Assembly (NCBI RefSeq): GCF_038446955.1
Contig: NZ_CP151803.1
Coordinates: forward strand, 3,906,001-3,970,000
Direction: 5' to 3'
Length of the DNA stretch: 64,000 nt
Origin: Pedobacter sp. FW305-3-2-15-E-R2A2
GTDB taxonomy: Bacteria; Bacteroidota; Bacteroidia; Sphingobacteriales; Sphingobacteriaceae
The notes beneath the pieces are model-generated. The model worked only from the letters and a program-made list of their open reading frames with translations, made no database searches and was not told where the DNA came from. How positions within the stretch are numbered: the stretch's first letter is position 1; every line of letters starts with the position of its first letter. Of the stretch, positions 16,051 to 23,647 are shown in pieces. Made by a program: the position numbers and the translations under genes.

Positions 16051-18366
16051 CTAGTAAGCGACCAATTGATTTGCACTCAATTCTTTAGCGGCAGCAACCA
16101 TCGCAATTAAAGCGCTTTTTGTTTCCGGCCAATGACGGGTTTTTAATCCACAATCCGGGTTTACCCAAAGTTGTTCAGCAGGAATTACTGCTTTAGCTTT
16201 TTCCAAAAGCCTTACCATTTCGTCTTTAGAGGGCACCCTTGGAGAATGGATGTCGTAAACTCCTGGTCCTATTTCATTGGGATATTTGAAGTCTGCAAAC
16301 GCATCTAACAATTCCATTTGCGAACGGGAACATTCAATCGTGATCACATCTGCATCCATATCAGCAATGTTTTGAATGATGTCGTTAAACTCAGAATAGC
16401 ACATATGCGTATGGATTTGCGTTTCATCTTTTACACCACTTGCTGATATTTTAAATGCATTTACTGCCCATTGTAAATAATTCTGCCAATCTGTTTTCCT
16501 TAACGGTAAACCTTCCCGAATGGCGGGTTCATCAATCTGAATAACTTTAATTCCTGCTTTTTCCAGATCTGCTACTTCATCGCGAATCGCCAATGCGATT
16601 TGATTACAGGTCACAGAACGTGGCTGGTCATTGCGAACAAAAGACCATTGTAAAATGGTAACCGGGCCCGTCAACATTCCTTTTACCAGACTTTTGGTCA
16701 AGGATTGTGCATAGGCAGTCCAGTAAACAGTCATCGCTGCAGGGCGATGGACATCTCCATAAATAACCGGCGGCTTAACACATCGACTGCCATAGCTTTG
16801 CACCCAGCCATTCTTTGTAAAGCTGAAACCGTTCAATTGTTCGCCAAAATACTCCACCATGTCATTGCGCTCAAATTCTCCGTGAACCAATACATCAATA
16901 CCGATTTCTTCCTGCCAGCGAATGGTTTCTTCAGTTTCCTTTTTTAGCAGGCGATCATATTCTGAAGGGCTGATCTCACCTTTTTTAAACCTCGCTCTCC
17001 AGCTTCTTACCTCTGCCGTCTGTGGAAATGAGCCAATAGTTGTTGTTGGAAAAAGCGGAAGTTGTAAAATTTCCTGCTGTGCTTTTTTGCGTATGGAAAA
17101 GGTATTTTCCCGCTGGGCATCTTTAGCGGCAATGGAACTTACCCGCTGTTTGACCTGTTCGTTATGAATCAATGTGGAAGTTCTGCGACTGGAAACTGCT
17201 TTTTTATTTTCTTCCAATTTACCCAATGCATTTTGATCCGGATGGTCAGTCGCCAAAGCCTTCAATACCACTACTTCATCAATCTTTTGTTTGGCAAAAG
17301 CCAGCCATTCTTTAATCTCGGGAGTCAAGGTTTTATCATTGGTTTCCAGGTCCAGATCGCATGGCGAATGTAATAGTGAGCAGGACGGCGCGATGAGGAT
17401 CCGGTCGCTCCCTATTTTATCGGTCGCCTTTTTTATGATGGCCAAAGACTGTTCGAAATCATTTTTCCAGATGTTCCTTCCATCTACGATGCCAAGCGAT
17501 AAAACCAATTGTTCAGGAATGGCATTCAGTACCTCATCCAGTTGTTCCGGACAGCGGACCAGGTCGATATGCAATGCATAAACCGGCAATGACAAGGCTA
17601 AGGTCAGGTTATCTTTTAAGCCTTCAAAATAGGTAGCCACCAAAATTTTCAGATACGGAAATTGTTTCCTGATCTCTGCATAAACATACTGATAAGCTTC
17701 TTTTGCTTTATCATTAATGTCCAGTGCCAAAAATGGTTCGTCGAACTGGATCCACTCTGCTCCATAAGCTTTTAATTCGTTTAAAATCTGAATATAAACG
17801 GGTAACAGCCTTTTCACTAAATCTAATTTATCAAAGCCCTCTTCTTTTTCCTTTCCTAATAGCAGATAGGAAACTGGGCCGATGATGACCGGTTTACTTT
17901 TGATTCCCAATTGTTTTGCCGCTGCAAACTCATTGACGATTTTATTCGAGAATAATTTAAACTCCTGATCTTTGTAAAATTCAGGAACGATGTAATGGTA
18001 ATTTGTATCCAGCCATTTGGTCATTTCCATCGCGGTAATGTCCAATCCCTCTTTCTGGTACCCCCTCGCCATTGCGAAATACAAATCCATTTCATTGTTG
18101 GATTTTAAGGCGACCTGATTGTAACGTTTCGGTACAGCTCCTACGGTTAAGGACATATCCAGAATTTGGTCGTAGTACGAAAAATCATTGGAAGGGATCA
18201 GATCTATTCCTGCTTCCTGTTGCAATTTCCAGTTTTGCTCGTAGATATTTTTTCCTTTACTTAACAGCTCTGCTAATGAAATGTTGCCTGACCAATATTG
18301 CTCGCAGGCTTTTTTGAGTTCTCTGTTGCTACCAATTCGTGGATAGCCAAGGTTGTGCGTTTTCAT
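16051..18366 (-). CDS. metE: Cobalamin-independent methionine synthase
   Basis: The 771-residue enzyme transfers a methyl group from 5-methyltetrahydropteroyltri-L-glutamate to homocysteine, the last step of methionine synthesis. The N-terminal barrel begins HNLGYPRIGSNRELKKA. The catalytic C-terminal barrel has FPTTTIGSFPQT, IQIDEPAIREGLPLR, the zinc ligands His and Cys in THMCYSEF, a Glu in VITIECSRS and the final Cys in VNPDCGLKTR. The length matches E. coli MetE (about 750). It is divergent from an Lrp/AsnC regulator gene, which suggests local control by methionine or a related amino acid. Confidence 0.97.
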   Translation of the reverse strand: MKTHNLGYPRIGSNRELKKACEQYWSGNISLAELLSKGKNIYEQNWKLQQEAGIDLIPSNDFSYYDQILDMSLTVGAVPKRYNQVALKSNNEMDLYFAMARGYQKEGLDITAMEMTKWLDTNYHYIVPEFYKDQEFKLFSNKIVNEFAAAKQLGIKSKPVIIGPVSYLLLGKEKEEGFDKLDLVKRLLPVYIQILNELKAYGAEWIQFDEPFLALDINDKAKEAYQYVYAEIRKQFPYLKILVATYFEGLKDNLTLALSLPVYALHIDLVRCPEQLDEVLNAIPEQLVLSLGIVDGRNIWKNDFEQSLAIIKKATDKIGSDRILIAPSCSLLHSPCDLDLETNDKTLTPEIKEWLAFAKQKIDEVVVLKALATDHPDQNALGKLEENKKAVSSRRTSTLIHNEQVKQRVSSIAAKDAQRENTFSIRKKAQQEILQLPLFPTTTIGSFPQTAEVRSWRARFKKGEISPSEYDRLLKKETEETIRWQEEIGIDVLVHGEFERNDMVEYFGEQLNGFSFTKNGWVQSYGSRCVKPPVIYGDVHRPAAMTVYWTAYAQSLTKSLVKGMLTGPVTILQWSFVRNDQPRSVTCNQIALAIRDEVADLEKAGIKVIQIDEPAIREGLPLRKTDWQNYLQWAVNAFKISASGVKDETQIHTHMCYSEFNDIIQNIADMDADVITIECSRSQMELLDAFADFKYPNEIGPGVYDIHSPRVPSKDEMVRLLEKAKAVIPAEQLWVNPDCGLKTRHWPETKSALIAMVAAAKELSANQLVAY

Positions 18367-18410
18367 CTTTCTTCAACTTTTTAAATGGTTAATAATCATT
18401 GTAAAAAGCT

Positions 18411-18433
18411 CCGGAATTAACTCTTAATCCAGG
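18411..18433 (-). promoter_or_regulatory. Hairpin in the metE leader
   Basis: Two 10-nt arms (CCGGAATTAA and TTAATCCAGG) around a 3-nt loop pair with one mismatch and one wobble in the metE 5' leader, about 45 nt before the start codon. The core TTAA-n-TTAA symmetry could be an mRNA structure or a protein-binding site. It lacks the conserved cores of SAM-I type riboswitches. Confidence 0.4.
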
Positions 18434-18470
18434 GCGCCTTATTTATTACAAGTCAGTTTTAAATTCTTCT

Positions 18471-18478
18471 CAAATGTA
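18471..18478 (-). promoter_or_regulatory. Candidate metE -7 promoter element
   Basis: Read on the minus strand this is TACATTTG, an exact fit to TAnnTTTG. It predicts a transcription start near 18467 and a leader of about 100 nt containing the hairpin at 18411-18433. No clear TTTG box is seen at the usual upstream spacing. Confidence 0.45.
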
Positions 18479-18516
18479 TATATGCAGATTATAAAACTTA
18501 ACATATAGCAATAAAT

Positions 18517-18582
18517 AAGCATAAATAACTTTTCAAGTAAATATTTTAAGCATATTATGCTTTTATCTGCTTATTTTAGCAG
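18517..18582. promoter_or_regulatory. Cluster of palindromic candidate Lrp/AsnC operator sites
   Basis: A 15-bp palindrome at 18548-18562 (AAGCATATTATGCTT, arms of 7 around one base) agrees with the E. coli Lrp consensus YAGHAWATTWTDCTR at 13 of 15 positions. A weaker related site with the same left arm lies at 18517-18531, 31 bp upstream and so close to three helical turns away. A different palindrome, CTGCT-6-AGCAG, lies at 18567-18582. All sit between the divergent metE and lrp-like starts, close to the regulator's own start codon, as expected for autoregulation and control of metE. Confidence 0.6.
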
Positions 18583-18602
18583 CCATTAAGGGAAAATATT
18601 CT

Positions 18603-19064
18603 ATGGAAGAATTGGATGAAACGGATTTGCTGCTCCTGAAGATATTGGGCAGCAATTCAAACTACACGATAAAAGAGCTGGCAGTTAAGGTAAACCTGTC
18701 GCCCTCTCCTGTTTTTGAACGGGTAAAAAGACTGGAAAGTACCGGATATATTAAAAAGTACATCGCCATACTCGATGCGGAAAAGTTCAATCAGGGATTT
18801 ATTGTCTTTTGCAACATTAAGCTCAAACAGCACGATAGAAAAATAGGTCATCAGTTTGTGGAAGACATTTTAAAGATCGATGAAGTTGTAGAGTGTTATA
18901 ATATTTCCGGGGATTTTGATTTTATATTAAAGGTTCATGCGAGGGATATGAAGCATTACCAGGATTTTGTTTTTAACAAACTAGGCTCTGTTAAAAGTAT
19001 AGGAAGTACGCATAGTACTTTCGCAATGGCGGAGATCAAGAATTCGTATAACGTTAGTTTTTAA
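18603..19064 (+). CDS. Lrp/AsnC family transcriptional regulator
   Basis: The 153-residue regulator has an N-terminal winged HTH (about residues 5-60: DETDLLLLKILGSN, TIKELAVKVNLSPSPVFERVKRLESTGYIKKY). A C-terminal RAM ligand-binding domain follows, with the conserved region VVECYNISGDFDFILKVHARDMKHYQDFV. Members form dimers or octamers and sense amino acids. Divergence from metE and the palindromes in between make metE the likely target. It has the usual length and is monocistronic. Confidence 0.93.
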   Translation: MEELDETDLLLLKILGSNSNYTIKELAVKVNLSPSPVFERVKRLESTGYIKKYIAILDAEKFNQGFIVFCNIKLKQHDRKIGHQFVEDILKIDEVVECYNISGDFDFILKVHARDMKHYQDFVFNKLGSVKSIGSTHSTFAMAEIKNSYNVSF

Positions 19065-19184
19065 ATCCATCGATAAACATTAAAATTTGAACACCCGGGG
19101 AAAGATTAATAATTATTCCATGATATATTTATGGAATAATTATTAAATTGTAACATCATCACGATCATCCCTAAAATTCAAATT

Positions 19185-19931
19185 ATGAAAAACCTATTTA
19201 AAAGCATTGCGCTCATCGCAGTATTCGCTATTTTAATTACCTCATGCTCAAAAAAGAATGACACTCCTGCAAATCAGGAAGTTAAAACTGAACAAAAAGA
19301 CAAAGTTCTTGCTTACATCAAAAGTCTTGGATTCACTGACGCACAAATCGTCGAAAAAGGCGATAGATATATCGTTGATGGAGATATGGTAGTTGATAAA
19401 AACATGGAAATTCCAACTAACGGAGGTCCAAAAACAGAACAGTATTACAATGGATACCTGGTCACCAACAGCAATAATATTCTTGTTAAAGTTGATGCAT
19501 CTATCACCAGTATGGCCGCTGAAATTAACGCTGCAATTGCACAATGGAATACCGTACCGAATTCTAAAATTAAGTTCGTGCTTACCACTGGAAGTACTTA
19601 TGATATTTTAATCAAGGTAGACAATACCATTGGAGCTTCGACATGTGGACAGGCATATTTATCTACCAGCAACGGTAAAGCAGGTAGTGTAATATGGATC
19701 AATCAGGCGTTGATTCAAAATAATTCTTTTGCACAGCGTACCAGAACGATTACACATGAGTTTGGACATACCATATCTTTCAAACACACCAATCAATCAA
19801 CCACCATCAATGTACCTGGAGTTGGAGGAACTGATACTTTGTCGTTAATGAACGGCGGACAATGTGGAAGCGGTGCTACCGTTTTATCAGCGAAAGATAA
19901 ACAGGCAACCGCAGTATTATATCCTCTATAA
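19185..19931 (+). CDS. Lipoprotein metallopeptidase of the M57 (dual-action HEIGH) type
   Basis: The 248-residue protein has a lipoprotein signal (LITSC, Cys21). After an N-terminal domain (about 30-95) comes a zincin domain with THEFGHTISFKHTNQ, the extended HExxHxxxxxH motif, and a Met-turn candidate (DTLSLMNGGQCGSG). CSKKNDTPANQE and the N-terminal VLAYIKSLGF region are typical of Bacteroidota M57 proteins. It is probably a cell-surface protease. The gene is alone and ends in a strong terminator. Confidence 0.85.
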   Translation: MKNLFKSIALIAVFAILITSCSKKNDTPANQEVKTEQKDKVLAYIKSLGFTDAQIVEKGDRYIVDGDMVVDKNMEIPTNGGPKTEQYYNGYLVTNSNNILVKVDASITSMAAEINAAIAQWNTVPNSKIKFVLTTGSTYDILIKVDNTIGASTCGQAYLSTSNGKAGSVIWINQALIQNNSFAQRTRTITHEFGHTISFKHTNQSTTINVPGVGGTDTLSLMNGGQCGSGATVLSAKDKQATAVLYPL

Positions 19932-19961
19932 TTAAAAAAACAATTAACTATTCGTGATGAT

Positions 19962-19998
19962 AAAAAGAGTTGCCTCCAAAAAGGCAGCTCTTTTTTAT
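19962..19998 (+). terminator. Terminator after the M57 metallopeptidase gene
   Basis: AAAAAGAGTTGCCT, the loop CCAAAA and AGGCAGCTCTTTTTT form a GC-rich stem with a T tract. Confidence 0.85.
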
Positions 19999-20020
19999 AA
20001 CCCTTAAAAACACCTGCACC

Positions 20021-20764
20021 ATGCTCCGTTTCATTACCTTGATTTTATCTTCTACACTCTTCTTTTCAACCTGCTTTTCTCAGCAAAATCAAAAACCATT
20101 GTTAACCGGCGACATCCTCAAAGACCTCAATAATCTGCTGCCACAAGCTGAGGTCACTGTTGATATTTTTGATGGTATAAAACAAAGCAAACGACAAGCG
20201 GAATTGATGGAAAAATTTAAACTGGGTGTACAAAAAAATTACGACTGGTTTATAGATCACACCAAGAAATTTGAAAATGTCAGGCCCCTTCCTTATCATC
20301 CTAACCTGGGTCTGACAGAGGGAGAATATATAGAAATGCAGCGCGCGATGAAAGAAATGGAAAGCAGTTCCTCGGGAAGTGAAGTCGTTAGCATTCTAAA
20401 CAACAACATCATCATCAGTTTTAAATCCAGAGGGAGACTGGCAATTCTGGACGCAGTAAGAATTGATTTAGAAAAGAACCTCGTTTTCATCGGTGATCAT
20501 GAGCTGAATTTTACCGGAAAATCTGACATTACAAATGAATCAAACGGCTTAAGGAGCAAGTGGAAGGGTTATAACTGGGACCTGGAATTGCCTAAAAATA
20601 TCAGCCCAGATCAGTTTAAAGATCTTGAAAATCTTAATGCTAAATTTTACAAACTGACCATAGGTCGTCTTGAAAAAAATGGAAAAACATTCTTGCAGAT
20701 AAAAGGAAAAGAATTTGAAAAGGGAAAAGCAAAAGTATCCTTTGATATTCCCTTAGTCTTTTAA
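20021..20764 (+). CDS. Exported protein of unknown function
   Basis: From ATG 20021 the product is 247 residues beginning LRFITLILSSTLFFSTCFSQQ, a signal peptide with a possible lipobox (FSTC) or a normal cleavage site at the later FSQ. The mature part is Lys/Glu-rich with a long helical region (residues about 35-110) and a beta-rich C-terminal half (NNNIIISFKSRGRLAILDAVRIDLEKN). No family was recognised. The frame is open back to 19970, but that extension falls inside the previous terminator, so it is not used. It is convergent with the AraC gene. Confidence 0.65.
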   Translation: MLRFITLILSSTLFFSTCFSQQNQKPLLTGDILKDLNNLLPQAEVTVDIFDGIKQSKRQAELMEKFKLGVQKNYDWFIDHTKKFENVRPLPYHPNLGLTEGEYIEMQRAMKEMESSSSGSEVVSILNNNIIISFKSRGRLAILDAVRIDLEKNLVFIGDHELNFTGKSDITNESNGLRSKWKGYNWDLELPKNISPDQFKDLENLNAKFYKLTIGRLEKNGKTFLQIKGKEFEKGKAKVSFDIPLVF

Positions 20765-20774
20765 AAAATCCGGT

Positions 20775-21704
20775 TTATGAATTAAATGATTGCCTGAATT
20801 CAAGTGGTGAGATTTTCACCTTGGCCTTGAAGAGCCTGTTGAACGACTGAGGATGCTCAAATCCCAGTCCGTAGGCAATCTCAGCGACGCTAAGGTTACT
20901 TGTGCTTAGGATGTCCTTCGCTTTTTCGATCAGCTTATTGTGAACATGTTGCTGTGTTGTTTGTCCGGTTAAGGAGCGCAGCATATCATTCAAGTAACGG
21001 GGAGAGACTTTCAGGTGATTCGCGATCTCCAGAACGGTAGGCAGTCCAGTAACGAGCGCTTTATCGGATTTAAAAACACCCGACAAATAGGCTTCCATTT
21101 CGACGATCAGATCGTTGTGAACTACCTTTCTGGTAATAAACTGCCGTCCATAGAAACGATTGCTGTAATTGAGCAGCACCTCAATCTGCGAGATCAATAC
21201 ATCCTGGCTAAAATGATCGATATTGGTATCCAGTTCCATCCCAATGTTGTCAAAAACAGAAAAAATGATTTTCTTTTCCTTATCTGATAAATACAAAGCT
21301 TCAGCCACGGAATAGGCAAAAAAACCATACTTAGTCATCTGCTTTCCCAAAGGATAATTCCGGATAAAGTCCGGATGAAACAGCAAAGTATATCCGCTAT
21401 AGTCTTTTTCTTCGGCAGCGGCGGCGATCAGTTGATTGGGTGCAGTAAACGACAGCCCGCCCTCCTCGAAATCATAGTGTCCCTGGCCATATCTGATCTG
21501 CCCTGCAAAATGCGCTTTAAAAGAGATCTTATAAAAGTTAAGCATATATCCCCGGCCCAGTTCCGAAGTATCGACTTTGATGTCCTTATAGTCCACAAGG
21601 GCTATTAAAGGATGCATTGGTTTGTCCAGCCCCAGCGCTTTAAGCAGCGCTGAGATACTTTGGAAGATCACTGGAGGAGTATTTCCCTTTGCTGAAGTCA
21701 TCAT
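20775..21704 (-). CDS. AraC family transcriptional regulator
   Basis: The 309-residue protein has an N-terminal cupin-like sensing region (about 1-190, including the conserved GLSFTAPNQLIAAA). The C-terminal double HTH has VLEIANHLKVSPRYLNDMLRSLTGQT and SVAEIAYGLGFEHPQSFNRLFKAKVKISPLEFR. It is the last gene of an SDR-ABM-AraC run on the minus strand, one base past the ABM gene, so it probably controls that operon. It matches common Bacteroidota AraC proteins that sit next to SDR genes. Confidence 0.9.
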   Translation of the reverse strand: MMTSAKGNTPPVIFQSISALLKALGLDKPMHPLIALVDYKDIKVDTSELGRGYMLNFYKISFKAHFAGQIRYGQGHYDFEEGGLSFTAPNQLIAAAAEEKDYSGYTLLFHPDFIRNYPLGKQMTKYGFFAYSVAEALYLSDKEKKIIFSVFDNIGMELDTNIDHFSQDVLISQIEVLLNYSNRFYGRQFITRKVVHNDLIVEMEAYLSGVFKSDKALVTGLPTVLEIANHLKVSPRYLNDMLRSLTGQTTQQHVHNKLIEKAKDILSTSNLSVAEIAYGLGFEHPQSFNRLFKAKVKISPLEFRQSFNS

Positions 21705-21705
21705 G

Positions 21706-22044
21706 CTAAGTTAATAAATTATTTTTCTGCCGGATTTGATGATAGATGGGGTAAATATTCCAGGAAACGGTTCCCTGATCGATCACTTCATGCACCGGCG
21801 AATCTGCCAGCTCGCTCATTAAACGATGCATCGCATCCCTTCCATCCTGCTCAGAGTCCCAGATGAGTGCGTCAATTATTGTTCCGTCCAAGCGTTGCGC
21901 AATATGTCTGGACTGGAACCCGGGTTGCTTTTTCAGCCATGCGTCTACGTCTGCATTTGCGGTTATAAAGTCGGAATAGGTTTTCCCTTTTTCAAGTTTG
22001 AAGGTGGTAGTTTCCAGTCCTCCTGGTTTATTTATTGCAGTCAT
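21706..22044 (-). CDS. Small dimeric alpha/beta-barrel (ABM-like) protein
   Basis: The 112-residue protein has the layout of a ferredoxin-like ABM fold: TTFKLEKGKTYSDFITANADVDAWLKKQPGF followed by SRHIAQRLDGTIIDALIWDSEQDGRDAMHRLM. Such small proteins are monooxygenases or unknown enzymes. It sits between the SDR and the AraC gene, all co-directional, which suggests a shared metabolic role that cannot be specified. Confidence 0.65.
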   Translation of the reverse strand: MTAINKPGGLETTTFKLEKGKTYSDFITANADVDAWLKKQPGFQSRHIAQRLDGTIIDALIWDSEQDGRDAMHRLMSELADSPVHEVIDQGTVSWNIYPIYHQIRQKNNLLT

Positions 22045-22066
22045 TTTCTAAGGTTATATTTTATGG

Positions 22067-22873
22067 TTAAGCTTGATAATATCTGGTAATTTCTTTACGG
22101 TGTGCTTCAAACCCCAGTTCCTTTCTTTTGGCCGACAAAGCAAGGGCATCCTTTCCCGCTGCATACTTCTGCTGGTCTTTCCCGTCAGTTGCTGCCTGAT
22201 AGATCACCGCAGCGATTTCTTCAGGTTCCGAAAAATGGATCAAGCTGCCATCCTGAAAACCCAGCATCATCTTATTCCAAAGCGGTTCATAGGCCGGATG
22301 TTGTTCCAGCACCAATGCGCCACTGCCGAAGTTGGTTTTGATGCCTCCCGGGGCTACTGTTTTGAATTGAATACCGAAAGCACTCAAATCGTAGTTCATG
22401 GACTCAGACCAGCCTTCCAAAGCATACTTGGTAGCAGTATATACAGAAGCGAAAGGACTTGCAGCAATTGCCACTGCGGAGGTCACCGTAATAAATAGCC
22501 CTTTTCGTTGGTTTTCTCTGAAATATTTAACAAATGGATGAGCAACGCGCAATACGCCGGTGAGATTGGTGTCGATCTGCTTTCCGATCTGTTCGGCAGA
22601 ATATGCTTCAAATGGTCCGGCAAGTCCATAACCAGCATTGTTCAACACCACATCAATGTCGGCTGAGCCAATGGCCATTGCCACTGTATTTTCTACCTGA
22701 CCGGGTTTGGTCAGATCCATTTCCAGTAAGGTTATGTTGTCAAGCCCGGAGAGCTCTGTTTCTTTTTCCGGACTACGCATGGTCGCAATTACGTGCCATC
22801 CTTTTGCCTGAAATAATTTTGCTGTGGCTTTTCCTAATCCGGAAGATGCGCCTGTAATGAGTATAGTTTTCAT
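22067..22873 (-). CDS. SDR family oxidoreductase
   Basis: From ATG 22873 the product is 268 residues: MKTILITGASSGLGKATAKLF (Rossmann Gly motif), DVVLNNAGYGLAGPFEAYS (NNAG), the catalytic Ser in FITVTSAVA, and YTATKYALEGWSESM (YxxxK). PGGIKTNFGSG follows. It is a classical SDR close to retinol/3-oxoacyl-type reductases. The frame is open upstream to 23062, but the extra 63 residues overlap the divergent MazG gene start and precede the Rossmann fold, so they are rejected. First gene of the SDR-ABM-AraC operon. Confidence 0.9.
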   Translation of the reverse strand: MKTILITGASSGLGKATAKLFQAKGWHVIATMRSPEKETELSGLDNITLLEMDLTKPGQVENTVAMAIGSADIDVVLNNAGYGLAGPFEAYSAEQIGKQIDTNLTGVLRVAHPFVKYFRENQRKGLFITVTSAVAIAASPFASVYTATKYALEGWSESMNYDLSAFGIQFKTVAPGGIKTNFGSGALVLEQHPAYEPLWNKMMLGFQDGSLIHFSEPEEIAAVIYQAATDGKDQQKYAAGKDALALSAKRKELGFEAHRKEITRYYQA

Positions 22874-23042
22874 TCTCCAAATGTAGATTCGTCTCTCGGG
22901 TCTTGTGTTGCCGTTTCCATCAATGTTGTAACCAAAAAAACATTCGTACGGTTTATTTGGATACAAATAAAACAGATCCGGTTTATCTGCGGTTAGCAAA
23001 ACCAGGTATCTTGCCGCATAAATAACACTTAATAAGATAACG

Positions 23043-23369
23043 ATGAGCGAATTGAATTTCAATGAAGTAATAGCCCGGTCGCAAAAGATCAGGGAACTTT
23101 ATCGCAAACTAGAACTACAATACCATGGCAGCGAGTGGACCATTGAAGAAGATGCCTTAGCATTTCTAACCGATGCCGGCCTGGTTGGCCGGCTGACGAT
23201 GTCGCAGCAAGGACGATGGCCTAAAGGCCCGGATACCGATGCTGAATTATCACATAAATTAGGAGAATGCATCTGGTGGCTGACCATTTTGGCAGATCGT
23301 ATGGGAATGGATATCAATACTGCTCTTGACGGATTCCTCAGCAAAACGGAAAAGCTTTTAGAAAAATAA
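23043..23369 (+). CDS. MazG-like nucleotide pyrophosphohydrolase-type protein
   Basis: The 108-residue all-alpha protein follows the MazG-like layout: an N-terminal helix (FNEVIARSQKIRELYRKLEL), WTIEEDALAFLTDAGLVGRLTMSQQGRWP, then HKLGECIWWLTILADRMGMDINTALDGFL. EED and LGECIW carry the acidic metal-binding residues of the all-alpha NTP pyrophosphohydrolase superfamily. It probably hydrolyses non-canonical NTPs. It is divergent from the SDR gene. Confidence 0.75.
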   Translation: MSELNFNEVIARSQKIRELYRKLELQYHGSEWTIEEDALAFLTDAGLVGRLTMSQQGRWPKGPDTDAELSHKLGECIWWLTILADRMGMDINTALDGFLSKTEKLLEK

Positions 23370-23403
23370 ACTACGCCCTGCTTATCGACGTCAGGAGTTC
23401 CTG

Positions 23404-23625
23404 CTACTGGCTTCGATAAGCATTTGGCTGAACACCCCATTCTTTGTTTGGTTGATTACCCAGTTCCAATATTCCACCTTTTAAAACTTCTCTCTGCAAA
23501 ATCCTGAAATCCGCTATCGGCTTCCCGCTTAACTTCGCAGATTGAATATATTTATTCTCTTTTGAGGCCTGCCTTGCTTCTATTGTAAATTTCGTACTGT
23601 GATCTCCCCGGAATAAAACCCTCAA
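23404..23625 (-). pseudogene. Remnant of the C terminus of a GH92 alpha-mannosidase-like protein
   Basis: Only the last 70 or so codons survive, on the minus strand and truncated at the 5' end by the FAD dehydrogenase gene. The readable part has STKFTIEARQ, ENKYIQSAKLSGKP, then VLKGGILELGNQPNKEWG and a stop. The order FTI-x(8)-NKYIQSAxLxGKP-x(n)-KGGxLEL-x-PNKxWG is what is known at the end of GH92 alpha-1,2-mannosidases. There is no start codon or catalytic part, so it cannot function. It appears to be what is left after a deletion or replacement next to the FAD gene. Confidence 0.55.
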
Positions 23626-23647
23626 CTTTTCTTCTATATTTGTGTAT

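Noticed and set aside
18367..18470. SAM-type riboswitch in the metE leader
   Set aside because: The leader lacks the conserved SAM-I cores and the only structure is one hairpin; Lrp-type palindromes explain the control better.
22874..23062. N-terminal extension of the SDR protein
   Set aside because: It overlaps the divergent MazG-like gene and precedes the Rossmann fold.
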